Shown here: in pieces, positions 9,702-18,776 of the stretch | How positions within the stretch are numbered: the stretch's first letter is position 1 | Layout: every line of letters starts with the position of its first letter | NCBI GenBank assembly: GCA_019310725.1 | Contig: JAFDDT010000020.1 | Location: 1 to 43,953 of the forward strand | From: Deltaproteobacteria bacterium | Lineage (GTDB): Bacteria > Desulfobacterota > DSM-4660 > Desulfatiglandales > B25-G16 | Reading direction: 5' to 3' | DNA length: 43,953 nucleotides | The notes under the pieces: model-generated | Database searches by the model: none | Told to the model about the DNA's origin: nothing | Seen by the model: the letters and a program-made list of their open reading frames with translations, nothing else | Program-made: the position numbers and the translations under genes

Positions 9702-10193
9702 TCAAACCTCGGTCCAGTCCGACACCTGGCCAATCTTGTCGATATTCTCGAATATGGCATACTTCACAATGCATTTCCCTCTATGCTCATCAATGTCCAT
9801 GTTTGCCATGTAAGTCGCTTCATAGTCTAGAATTTCTATGATTCGATCCCCGATCATATTTGCTATTGGACACATAAAAGGTTTGACACCGTCCTCTTTG
9901 AGCTTGGCTTCCTTGGGGATGTGAATGCAGCCGTCGATCTCAAGTTTAAGCAAGATGCCATGTCCATGTATAGAGTAACTAATATTTTTGACGACTCCCG
10001 TGGAGGTGATTTCTCTGACACATTTCTCAAGGACCTCTTCGGCTGTTTTGCCTTCGATCTTCTTCGAGTGGAGAAAATCTATACCTATTAGGTCCACCTT
10101 TTTTACGGCTGTACCTGATATCTCATGGTAAAAGAGTTCCTCGAGCCTTGCCAGCATGTCATTGAAATAGGTGATAATCTCATTATCAGACAT
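9702..10193 (-). CDS. Conserved hypothetical protein, Cys-containing (possibly V4R/hydrocarbon-binding-like)
   Basis: Start chosen at MSDNEIITYF (10193), overlapping the 3' end of the nitroreductase gene by 8 bp; conserved-looking FMCPIANMIGDRIIEILDYEATYMANMDIDEHRGKC. Family assignment is weak. Confidence 0.6.
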   Translation of the reverse strand: MSDNEIITYFNDMLARLEELFYHEISGTAVKKVDLIGIDFLHSKKIEGKTAEEVLEKCVREITSTGVVKNISYSIHGHGILLKLEIDGCIHIPKEAKLKEDGVKPFMCPIANMIGDRIIEILDYEATYMANMDIDEHRGKCIVKYAIFENIDKIGQVSDWTEV

Positions 10194-10851
10194 ATCGAGG
10201 TCTCTCCTTTCTGCCAAATTCTTCCCAGTAAACGATCTCTTCCAGCTTCTTCTTTGGCCTTGGGTGTTTTCTCGGGCTTTCAGGCCAACCAAAGGAGATT
10301 ACCGCCAGCAATTTGTATCCTGCTATTCCAGGAGGTACCTTCAGCAGTTCCTTCATCTTCATCTCACCTCTGATCGGTGCAACTGGTCCATGGACCCAGC
10401 AAGCGCCAAGACCCAAAGAATGAGCCTCTAAGAGCATATTTTCTGCGCATGCAGACAGATCATAGGGTGTATCCAATGCATCGCAGGATCCGGTCACGAC
10501 AATCAAGAGAGGGGCTTTACCCAAAAAGGCCGAAACTTCACCTGTGTACATAAATCTCTCGACCCTTTCTCTCTCTTTTGGGTCTTTGATACCTTCAAAC
10601 TGCCTCATTCTGCCCATACAGTACTCCGCAGTTGTAAAAATCCCACTCCCAACCTTTGCCATCTGACCGATCTTTTTTTTGGTTTCTGGGTCTCTAACGA
10701 CAATGAGTCTCCATGGCTGATGGTTTTCACCGGTGGGCGCCCATCTAGCCGCCTCGAGAATCTTATCGATTATCTTATCAGGTATAGGATCGGGTTTATA
10801 TTTTCTAATACTCTTCCTGCTTGCGATAACATCTAATATATCAACCATCAT
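10186..10851 (-). CDS. Nitroreductase family protein
   Basis: 221 aa; DVIASRKSIRKYKPDPIPDKIIDKILEAARWAPTGENHQPWRLIVVRD and ENMLLEAHSLGLGACWVHGP. Confidence 0.92.
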   Translation of the reverse strand: MMVDILDVIASRKSIRKYKPDPIPDKIIDKILEAARWAPTGENHQPWRLIVVRDPETKKKIGQMAKVGSGIFTTAEYCMGRMRQFEGIKDPKERERVERFMYTGEVSAFLGKAPLLIVVTGSCDALDTPYDLSACAENMLLEAHSLGLGACWVHGPVAPIRGEMKMKELLKVPPGIAGYKLLAVISFGWPESPRKHPRPKKKLEEIVYWEEFGRKERPRYV

Positions 10852-10951
10852 ATTGCTCCCGATTTTTCACCTCCATAGGTAGATGTGTCCTTTCTAGCTG
10901 CATCTCTTGTTCGGAAAAGCTTGACTACCAAACCGATGAAGATGAATTTAA

Positions 10952-11872
10952 TTAGTCCTCAATACCGAAGACAGCCTGTGCGGCCTTTCCCATAATGATA
11001 TCCAATTCCTCACGGGAAAAGGGGACATCGGTGTCCGGATCTTTGATTGCCTGGACCCATTCATTCTGAGGCACCCAGAAGGTTGGCATCGGTGTATCGC
11101 TTGCAAATAGCATCTTCCAGGGACCAGCCCAATCTATGAACTCGCGCAACCAGCTATAGAACTTCTGACGATTTACGCGGTAATCCAACTGACGGATAGA
11201 TATATCTACGTAGACGTTGGCAAGCACGGTAGCAGCAAGCCGGGCTTGATCACACGACTCCAGCCCGGCATGGGACATAACCATCTTGACCTCCGGAAAA
11301 TGCTCAGCAGCTGAGGCTATATAGATTGGCTGGCCATACTCCCAATTGAACTCTATCCCGCCGCTGTGAAATACAATCGGCACACCCCAGTCAGCGCATT
11401 TCTCATAGAGCGGAAAGCAAACTGGATCATTAGGGTAAAAACCAGCCGATGGATGAAGCTTAAAGCCTCTCATCCCCCATTCCTCGATGGCCTCTGTGGC
11501 TTGCTCTATGATATCCGGTCGCCGAGGGTCCAGGGCTGCCAACGATATCAGGCGACCTTCCCATTTCTTTGCCATATCGGCATGGATGCGGTTCTGCTCT
11601 CTATTGGTAACCCTTGGCTCCCCGGTTACAGCGTAAGCCCAATCCACTCCGAAGATAACGCTTTTGTCTATTCCTGCTGCGTCCATAGTTTCAATCAGCT
11701 TGCTGCAGTCGGGATCGACTCTCTCCTTCATAAGGTCAACGTATTGACTGGGCGTTATATTCGTCTTGTGAACCCGATTATAGATGTTCGAAGCCATTCG
11801 TGCATTACCCATCAAGAATTTACCTTTTACAAAACCAGGCATAACAAGATGTACATGTGTATCAACGATCAT
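10952..11872 (-). CDS. Amidohydrolase family 2 (ACMSD/decarboxylase-like) metalloenzyme
   Basis: Likely start at MIVDTHVHL (11872). Metal-site motifs DTHVHL, GFKLHPSAGF, VFHSGG, VMSHAGLES, LFASDTPMP. The longer ORF to 12055 includes a low-complexity Lys-rich lead that is probably not coding. Confidence 0.88.
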   Translation of the reverse strand: MIVDTHVHLVMPGFVKGKFLMGNARMASNIYNRVHKTNITPSQYVDLMKERVDPDCSKLIETMDAAGIDKSVIFGVDWAYAVTGEPRVTNREQNRIHADMAKKWEGRLISLAALDPRRPDIIEQATEAIEEWGMRGFKLHPSAGFYPNDPVCFPLYEKCADWGVPIVFHSGGIEFNWEYGQPIYIASAAEHFPEVKMVMSHAGLESCDQARLAATVLANVYVDISIRQLDYRVNRQKFYSWLREFIDWAGPWKMLFASDTPMPTFWVPQNEWVQAIKDPDTDVPFSREELDIIMGKAAQAVFGIED

Positions 11873-12022
11873 GTGAAAATCCTCCTTGGAAATTGTTGTT
11901 TTTTTTGTAATGATATTTTTTTTGGGCTTTTTTCCAGCACTTTTTTGTTTTTGGTTCTCTTTATCGTTCAAATAAACCCTTTGTTCTAAGGCTGGGATAA
12001 ACCCAGTTGCACATCTGGTCGC

Positions 12023-12038
12023 GGGGGCGCTTGCCCCC
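12023..12038. repeat. Short perfect GC hairpin
   Basis: gggggc-gctt-gccccc; in the gap between the B12-subunit gene and the amidohydrolase gene. Confidence 0.5.
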
Positions 12039-12163
12039 TGGCTGGAGCTAATCAACCGGATCGAGGGCGTTTTCCAAGTACATTTCCTGTATGGCCTCCT
12101 TGATCCTGAGCAAGTTCGATGTACCCAATTCGGTCAGGGAATCTTTACGGGCCGCTTTTTTTA

Positions 12164-12565
12164 TTATAATCGGGTCAGATGTTCCTTGATGTATTGAACA
12201 ATTTCCGCGGGAGGGGTCCCGGGGAGAAATACCTTATGGACCCCCATTTTCAAGAGGTCCGATACATGACGCTTTAGTATGACACCTCCCGCGAGCACCA
12301 TAACGTCTTTTTTACCTTTTTTTCTGAGCCCTTGGATCACTTTTGGGACAAAAACCAGGTGGTCACCGGAAAGAAAACTAAGGCCCACTACATCTACATC
12401 TTCTTGAAGGGCTGCGTTAACCACCTGTTCCACGGTTTGCCTGATTCCCGTATATATGACCTCCATCCCGGAATCCCTCAAGGACCGAGCTACAATTTTT
12501 GCGCCGCGGTCATGACCGTCGAGCCCAACTTTAGCAATCAACACCCGTATCCTTCGTGCTTGCAT
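12164..12565 (-). CDS. Methylmalonyl-CoA mutase B12-binding (C-terminal) subunit
   Basis: 133 aa; RRIRVLIAKVGLDGHDRGAKIVARSLRDSGMEVIYTGIRQT (DxHxxG cobalamin motif) and GLSFLSGDH, LAGGVI. Confidence 0.95.
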   Translation of the reverse strand: MQARRIRVLIAKVGLDGHDRGAKIVARSLRDSGMEVIYTGIRQTVEQVVNAALQEDVDVVGLSFLSGDHLVFVPKVIQGLRKKGKKDVMVLAGGVILKRHVSDLLKMGVHKVFLPGTPPAEIVQYIKEHLTRL

Positions 12566-12595
12566 GGGACCCTTCTAATTAATCTTGGTGATGGA

Positions 12596-14266
12596 TCAGA
12601 TATACGTGGGCGCCCTGAATTCGCCCCATTTCTCCCGCATGACACCACAGATCTCACCAATAGTAGCATAACATTTAACCGCTTCTATGATATGGGGCAT
12701 GAGGTTTTCATCCCGATCGATGGCGTTTTGAACCTCTCTCAAGGCGTTTTGGACATCCTTTTCATTCCTTTTGGCCTTCACTGCAGTAAGCTTTTCTTTC
12801 TGGGAAGCTTCCACGTGTGGATCTGATTCGAATATATCGTGTTCCTCAAACTCCTCTTCCTCTGGCACGACAAATCTATTTAGCCCCACAATGACCTTTT
12901 CCCCGCTATCGACCTGTTTTTGGAATTGAACACTAGATTCCTGAATCTCTCTAAAAACAAATCCATTCTCAATGGCTCTAAGCATCCCACCCATGGAGTC
13001 AATCTTCTTCAGATAATCAGAAGTCCTTTTCTCAATCTCATTTGTGAGAGACTCAACGTAGTAGGAACCGGCTAAAGGATCAATGGTGTTGCAGAGCCCG
13101 GATTCGTAAGCGAGAATCTGTTGCGTTCGCAGGGCAACTCTTGCGGCATCCTCGGTTGGAAGGGCATACCCCTCATCCCATGAGGCAGTATGAATTGCTT
13201 GATGACCACCCAAAATTCCCATCAGTGCATGTATCGTTACCCTGATTATATTATTGATAGGTTCTTGCGTAACCAATGTGGAGCCGCAAGATCCACTATA
13301 AGTCCTGAACAAATAACTCCCGGGGTCCTTGACGTCAAAACGCTCTTTCACAATCCGTGCAAATAATCTTCTGGCTGCACGGTACTTGGCTACCTCCTCA
13401 AAAAGATCCCTATGACATCCAAGACTATATGACAGACGGGGGGCGAAATCATCCACATCAAGGCCTCTTTCTTGAGCCTTTTCTATGTAGGTGATGGCAT
13501 TTGCCAGTGTGAATGCAAGTTCCTGTATGGCATTAGCACCGGCTTCTCTTATGTGATAACCGGTTATGCTCAGGGTATTCCACTTTGGGACATATTTGAA
13601 ACAATATTCAATAATGTCCAAAACAAGTTTTATGCTCGGCTCAGGTGGAAATATGTAAGTACCCCTCGCAATAAAATCTTTCAGGATATCGTTTTGGGTT
13701 GTACCTGTTAATTGTTCTTGGGGAACATTTTGCTTTTCTCCCACTACGATATACATGGCCAAAAGAACCGTTGCAGGGGCATTGATGGTCATAGATGTCG
13801 AAACCTTATCCAGGGGGATGTCCTGGAAAATGATCTCCATGTCGGCCAGGGAATCCACTGCAACTCCCACCCGCCCTACAGCCCCTTTTGCCAGAGGATC
13901 GTCTGAATCGTATCCAAGTTGAGTCGGAAGATCAAAGGCCATGGATAAGCCTGCCATGCCCTGCTCCAAAAGATAGCGGTACCGTTTGTTTGTGTCCTCC
14001 GCAGTACCGAATCCCGCATAGTTTCTCATGGTCCAGAGGCGTCCGCGATACATGGTGGGATAGACTCCTCTTGTGTAAGGGTATTGACCGGGGAAACCCA
14101 GGTCAGTCTCATAATCAATATCCTCCACGTCCAGTGGCGTATACAGTCTTTTGACTGGAATTCCACTCTCGGTCTTGAAGGCTTCTTCCTTCTCAGGAGA
14201 CTTGTCCAGCACTTCCTTGAGTGTTGTGTTTTCCCATCGTCCCAGACTGTCTTCTATCTTTTTCAT
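12596..14266 (-). CDS. Methylmalonyl-CoA mutase catalytic (large) subunit
   Basis: 556 aa; RGVYPTMYRGRLWTMRNYAGFGTAEDTNKRY, GLSMAFDLPTQLGYDSDDP, LTGTTQNDILKDFIARGTYIFPPEPS, WNTLSITGYHIREAGA, SGSCGSTLVTQEP, IDPLAGSYYVESLTNEIE. Confidence 0.95.
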   Translation of the reverse strand: MKKIEDSLGRWENTTLKEVLDKSPEKEEAFKTESGIPVKRLYTPLDVEDIDYETDLGFPGQYPYTRGVYPTMYRGRLWTMRNYAGFGTAEDTNKRYRYLLEQGMAGLSMAFDLPTQLGYDSDDPLAKGAVGRVGVAVDSLADMEIIFQDIPLDKVSTSMTINAPATVLLAMYIVVGEKQNVPQEQLTGTTQNDILKDFIARGTYIFPPEPSIKLVLDIIEYCFKYVPKWNTLSITGYHIREAGANAIQELAFTLANAITYIEKAQERGLDVDDFAPRLSYSLGCHRDLFEEVAKYRAARRLFARIVKERFDVKDPGSYLFRTYSGSCGSTLVTQEPINNIIRVTIHALMGILGGHQAIHTASWDEGYALPTEDAARVALRTQQILAYESGLCNTIDPLAGSYYVESLTNEIEKRTSDYLKKIDSMGGMLRAIENGFVFREIQESSVQFQKQVDSGEKVIVGLNRFVVPEEEEFEEHDIFESDPHVEASQKEKLTAVKAKRNEKDVQNALREVQNAIDRDENLMPHIIEAVKCYATIGEICGVMREKWGEFRAPTYI

Positions 14267-14270
14267 GACC

Positions 14271-14987
14271 CTACCCTTGAAATGATGCTAATTCTACTTC
14301 GCCCGGCTCTTCCTCGGACAAACATCTGATGACCTGATCCCTAGCCTTCTGGATATGGTTTCGAATGGCTTCAATGGCTCCTATAACGTCCTTTTTTTTC
14401 ATTCTCGCAACAAGTCTATGATGTTCCTGTGCGGAGGATGCCATCCTCCGAGGATCGTAATTGTCCAATCTGGCGCGCAGGAAAATATGTTCGAAGTTTC
14501 TCTTTAACAGCCATTTCAGAACACGGTTCTTTGCCATCGCGGCTATCTGAAGATGAAATTCCGAATCCAATAAGAACTTTCTTTGGGTGTAATAATTTGG
14601 CATATATTGTTCATGTTGATAGAGTTTTTCTTCCAATATTGCCATATCACCGGCATCAGCCAATTTGATAGCCTGCTCCACCGTATAGGCTTCAAGTGCT
14701 TCGCGTACTCCGAAGGCATCCCACACTTCCTGATGATCAATGGGTCTTATGTAGAACCCGCGAAAACCCTCAAAACCTACAAACCCATCCTGCACCAATC
14801 GATTCAGCGCATTGATAATTGGGGTTCGCGACATATTAAGCGTATCAACGAGATCTTTAGTCACCAGCCTCTGGCCAGGCGCAAACTTTTGCTTAAAAAT
14901 CATCTCTTTGATCTTTCGATAGGCCTCCTCAATCAGGGTTTTGGATTGATTGTTATTGCTTGTGTTCGGGACCATTTTGATTACCAT
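14271..14987 (-). CDS. GntR family (FadR/FCD) transcriptional regulator
   Basis: 238 aa; winged helix EEAYRKIKEMIFKQKFAPGQRLVTKDLVDTLNMSRTPIINALNRLVQDGFV plus FCD domain (DSEFHLQIAAMAKNRVL, EHHRLVARMKKKDVIGAIEAIRNHI). Confidence 0.93.
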   Translation of the reverse strand: MVIKMVPNTSNNNQSKTLIEEAYRKIKEMIFKQKFAPGQRLVTKDLVDTLNMSRTPIINALNRLVQDGFVGFEGFRGFYIRPIDHQEVWDAFGVREALEAYTVEQAIKLADAGDMAILEEKLYQHEQYMPNYYTQRKFLLDSEFHLQIAAMAKNRVLKWLLKRNFEHIFLRARLDNYDPRRMASSAQEHHRLVARMKKKDVIGAIEAIRNHIQKARDQVIRCLSEEEPGEVELASFQG

Positions 14988-14996
14988 GGTTTAGGT

Positions 14997-15022
14997 CTTG
15001 TAATTCTACGAACAATTACAAG
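14997..15022. promoter_or_regulatory. Perfect inverted repeat, candidate operator for the divergent GntR regulator
   Basis: cttgtaatt-ctacg...-aattacaag: 9-bp arms at 14997-15005 and 15014-15022; a second inverted repeat aatttaat-gcaat-attaaatt lies at 15029-15049. Confidence 0.55.
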
Positions 15023-15149
15023 AAGTAAAATTTAATGCAATATTAAATTCACAAACTACTGCATGTCAAGGAAAAAAGTGGGTATGGAAAAAATCTTAAC
15101 TAGTTGTTAATAGACATATTTCTCTGTCGATAAGTAAATTAGTTTTTGC

Positions 15150-15179
15150 TTGACAGGCCTGAAGAGCTTATAGTATCAA
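15150..15179 (+). promoter_or_regulatory. Candidate sigma70-type promoter for the plus-strand arm
   Basis: TTGACA (15150-15155), 18-nt spacer, TATCAA (15174-15179); upstream of the first plus-strand gene at 15296. Confidence 0.35.
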
Positions 15180-15295
15180 AAAATATTAAAAAATTGAATT
15201 AAATCCTCTTAGGGATTGGCAGTATGCAATTGTCAACTTACTCATTGGAAAAAATAGGCCAACAGACCTATTTGAAATAGCTATCAAGGAAAAGG

Positions 15296-16846
15296 ATGAT
15301 CCTGATGAAGAATAAGATCAAAGAACTTCAAAGGCGTCGGTCAGATATGGTATTGGGAGGTGGCCAGGAAAAGATCAATGCCCAACATAAGAAAGAAAAA
15401 TTAACCGCTCGAGAGCGGATCGACAAGCTCTTAGATCCTGATACGTTTGTGGAATTGGGCCTCTTTGCAAAACATCGTTGTACACAATTGGGTATGGAAA
15501 AAAAAGAGCTTCCAGCAGATGGCGTCGTAACTGGTTATGGAGAGATTCAGGGACGGACTGTATTTATATATTCCCAGGACTTTACGGTGATGGGGGGGTC
15601 TGCTGGTCCGGTACACCAGAAGAAGATGGCGGAGACTGCTTCTTTGGCTTATGAAGCTAGCGCTCCTCTGATCGGTCTATATGATTCAGCAGGCGCCAGG
15701 CTCCAGGAAGGGTCCGAAAATATCACCTTTGCAAGGCTCTTTTGTCAGAATGCAAGATGCTCAGGAGTCATCCCCCAAATCGCCGCAATCTTGGGCCCCT
15801 CAGCAGGTGGTTCTGTCTATTCCCCAGCTCTGATGGACTTTATTATCATGGTAAAGAAAACTAGCTTCATGTTTATTACAGGTCCTGCCACCATTAAAGC
15901 GGTCACCCACGAGGAAAGCAACAATCAGGCCCTTGGAGGATCCGCTGTTCACTGTCGGAAAAGTGGCGTCGCAGACTTGGAGGCCGAAGACGATGATGAT
16001 TGCATAGAAAATATAAAAACTCTCCTTTCTTATCTTCCTTCAAGTTGTTTCGAGAAGCCACCCCGGCTTACTTCTCAAGATGATCCCCACCGGCTTTGCC
16101 CGAAACTTGAGGAAATAGTTCCAGGAGACCGGAAAAAGGTCTACGATGTCCGGCTGGTCATCAATGAAATTGTTGATGAGGGAAGCTTTTTCGAGATAAA
16201 AGACGGTTACGCTCGGAATATGGTGATAGGATTTGCTCGGGTGGATGGTCAGAGTGTTGGCGTCATCGCTAATCAACCTCGAGTTCTTGGAGGAACCATT
16301 GATATCGATGCCTCTGATAAGGCAGCGCGTTTTATCCAGATATTGGATGCATTCAATATACCTATTGTCACCTTGATGGACACACCTGCCTTCCTGCCCG
16401 GGATTAACCAGGAACATGGCGGCATCATAAGGCATGGCGCAAAGATGCTCTATGCTTACTCGGAAGCCACGGTTCCCATGGTCACAATTATCCTCCGGAA
16501 GGCTTATGGAGGTGGTTGGTCGGCCATGGGCCCCAAAGAGCTGGGAATAGACCTAGTCTTCGCATGGCCCACAGCAGAGTGCGCCTCAATGGGGCCCGAA
16601 GGTGCAGCAGAAGTCATTTGGGCAAAGGAGATCCAGAGCGCCCCAGATCCCAAGGCAGCACGTGAAAAATTCATCAAGGAATATGACAAAAATTTCGCTA
16701 ACCCTTACCTGGCTGCGGCCCTTCGGGTGATTGATGATGTGATCTATCCAGCCGAAACTCGACGAAAGATCATACAAGCTCTTCGGATGTTAGAAAAAAA
16801 GCAAAGGCCGAGTTCACCCAGAAAGCACGGAATTATGCCGGTTTGA
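15296..16846 (+). CDS. Acyl-CoA carboxylase/decarboxylase carboxyltransferase subunit
   Basis: 516 aa; KKEKLTARERIDKLLDPDTFVELGLFAKHRC, DFTVMGGSAGPVHQKKM, LYDSAGARLQEG, GPSAGGSVYSPALMDFIIMV, TPAFLPGINQEHGGIIRHGAKMLYAYSEATVP. Confidence 0.93.
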   Translation: MILMKNKIKELQRRRSDMVLGGGQEKINAQHKKEKLTARERIDKLLDPDTFVELGLFAKHRCTQLGMEKKELPADGVVTGYGEIQGRTVFIYSQDFTVMGGSAGPVHQKKMAETASLAYEASAPLIGLYDSAGARLQEGSENITFARLFCQNARCSGVIPQIAAILGPSAGGSVYSPALMDFIIMVKKTSFMFITGPATIKAVTHEESNNQALGGSAVHCRKSGVADLEAEDDDDCIENIKTLLSYLPSSCFEKPPRLTSQDDPHRLCPKLEEIVPGDRKKVYDVRLVINEIVDEGSFFEIKDGYARNMVIGFARVDGQSVGVIANQPRVLGGTIDIDASDKAARFIQILDAFNIPIVTLMDTPAFLPGINQEHGGIIRHGAKMLYAYSEATVPMVTIILRKAYGGGWSAMGPKELGIDLVFAWPTAECASMGPEGAAEVIWAKEIQSAPDPKAAREKFIKEYDKNFANPYLAAALRVIDDVIYPAETRRKIIQALRMLEKKQRPSSPRKHGIMPV

Positions 16847-16947
16847 TCTCTGTCGAGAAGGGACTTGGGAACAAATAACCGTCCATGGCGCACACAAGTC
16901 TTGGCATAGTTTAGAAAGAACTCCATGCATAATAAGGAGATCAATGA

Positions 16948-18738
16948 ATGAAAGATAATGACAGTAAGATGGCTGGCGGTGGTATATTCTTACTAAGGGA
17001 TGTTGCCATCCAGGAGATTTTCACCCCGGAGGATTTTACCAACGATCATAAGGACATTGCCAGAGCTGTTGAGGATTTTATAAAGGGTGAGATCATAAGC
17101 CGAGGTGAAGAAATCGAGGTGCTTAATAATGAATTATCAAGGGAGCTTATGAGGAAAGCTGGAGTTTTAGGATTTTTGGGGATAGATATCCCGGAGAAAT
17201 ATGGGGGAATGGAACTAGACAAAATAAGCTCGGCAATTGTTTCTGAGAAGTTTGGTTATGGGGCCGGTTCCTTTGGCCTAACTGAGTTGAATCATACCGG
17301 TATTGGCACCTTACCTGTGGTCTTATTTGGAACAGAGGAACAAAAGAAAAAATATGTCCCCGGGCTCAGTTCAGGAGAGCTTATCGGCGCCTTTGCCTTG
17401 ACGGAACCAGAGGCGGGCTCAGATGCCTTGAATCCATTGAGTACAGCTATACTTACTGAGGATGGAAAATACTACCTTTTAAACGGCAGTAAGCAGTTCA
17501 TAACCAATGCAGGTTTTGCAGATGTTGTTTTTACCTATGCCAAAGTAGATAGTGAGTTTTTCACCGCCTTCATTCTAGAGCAGATCTGGGACGGCATTTC
17601 TATCGATGAAGAAGAGGAGAAGATGGGGTTCCATGGGACCTCAACCAGGGCTTACCATTTCGATAATGTCAGGGTGCCGGTGAAAAACGTTTTAGGTGAG
17701 GTGGGCAGAGGCCACGTTGTTGCCCTCAATGCCCTTAATATGGGGCGTTATAAAGTGGGAGCTATCTGTATTGGAAGTGCCAAAAGAGCCTTCTCTGAGG
17801 CAGTCAGATATGCCAAGCAAAGGGTACAGTTTGGAAGACCTATATGTGAATTTGGCTTGATAAGGGAAAAGATTGGCAAGATGGCGGTTAAGATCTTTGC
17901 GGCAGAGAGTATGATGTATCGGACAGCAGGGTTGATCCAAGCAGCGTTGGAAGAGCTTGATAAGAATGCGGTTGATGCTGGGATCAGGACAGCCAAGACA
18001 CTTGAGGAGTATCTTATCGAATGCTCAATAAATAAGATTTATGGGTCAGAAATAGAGGACTATGTGGTTGACGAAGAGGTTCAAATCTTCGGTGGATATG
18101 GCTATATACAGGGAAATCATCCAGAATTAGCCTACCGAAATGCCAGGCCAAACCGAATCTGGGAAGGCACTAATGAGATTAACCGCACAGTTATCGTCAA
18201 TACATTGCTCAGAAGGGCAAGCAAGGGAACGTTTGACTTGATTTCAGCCTTTCACCGTGTCTTCGAAGGGTTAGAGAAACTGAAGCCTGTTACCTCTGAT
18301 GAGCGTGAAGGATTAGATTCTCAAAAGAGACTGACCCATATAGCGAAAAAAATCCTTCTGTTTGTCTTTGGGATAGCCTATCAAAAGCATGGAAATAACC
18401 TGAGAGAGGAACAGGAGCTTATCGGTATGATAAGTGACATAATCACGGAAATCTATGCTATGGAGAGCGCCCTTTTGAGAAGCCAAAAGATATTACACGG
18501 CAAAAAACCCGACAAAGCTCCACTCCCGGTCAAGATGTCAAAGGTCCTTTTCCATGACTCTTTTGAAAGAATAGGCTTTCTCGCCAGAGAGGCGCTGGAG
18601 GCTCTGGAGGACAGAGAATTGTTAGAGAAGCACCTTAGGATGATAAGAGGCCTAATGGTTTCACCTGCCATAAATACTGTTGCTCTCAGGAGGGATATCG
18701 CCGATGCGATGATTAGATATGGTGGTTATTCTTTTTAG
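16948..18738 (+). CDS. Acyl-CoA dehydrogenase (long, VLCAD-like architecture)
   Basis: 596 aa; GAFALTEPEAGSDA, KMGFHGTSTRAYHFDNVRVPVKNVLGEVGRG, IFGGYGYIQGNHPELAYRNARPNRIWEGTNEINR, plus C-terminal extension. Confidence 0.95.
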   Translation: MKDNDSKMAGGGIFLLRDVAIQEIFTPEDFTNDHKDIARAVEDFIKGEIISRGEEIEVLNNELSRELMRKAGVLGFLGIDIPEKYGGMELDKISSAIVSEKFGYGAGSFGLTELNHTGIGTLPVVLFGTEEQKKKYVPGLSSGELIGAFALTEPEAGSDALNPLSTAILTEDGKYYLLNGSKQFITNAGFADVVFTYAKVDSEFFTAFILEQIWDGISIDEEEEKMGFHGTSTRAYHFDNVRVPVKNVLGEVGRGHVVALNALNMGRYKVGAICIGSAKRAFSEAVRYAKQRVQFGRPICEFGLIREKIGKMAVKIFAAESMMYRTAGLIQAALEELDKNAVDAGIRTAKTLEEYLIECSINKIYGSEIEDYVVDEEVQIFGGYGYIQGNHPELAYRNARPNRIWEGTNEINRTVIVNTLLRRASKGTFDLISAFHRVFEGLEKLKPVTSDEREGLDSQKRLTHIAKKILLFVFGIAYQKHGNNLREEQELIGMISDIITEIYAMESALLRSQKILHGKKPDKAPLPVKMSKVLFHDSFERIGFLAREALEALEDRELLEKHLRMIRGLMVSPAINTVALRRDIADAMIRYGGYSF

Positions 18739-18776
18739 CGTGAAACAGAAAGCGATTCAAGAAAGGAGAGGAAACT

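Noticed and set aside
11873-12055. 61-aa N-terminal extension of the amidohydrolase ORF
   Set aside because: Lys-rich sequence derived from poly-T tracts and a hairpin; the MIVDTHVHL start fits the family.
12596-14266. Possible isobutyryl- or 2-hydroxyisobutyryl-CoA mutase
   Set aside because: By-eye alignment shows Tyr and Arg at the specificity positions, as in methylmalonyl-CoA mutase.
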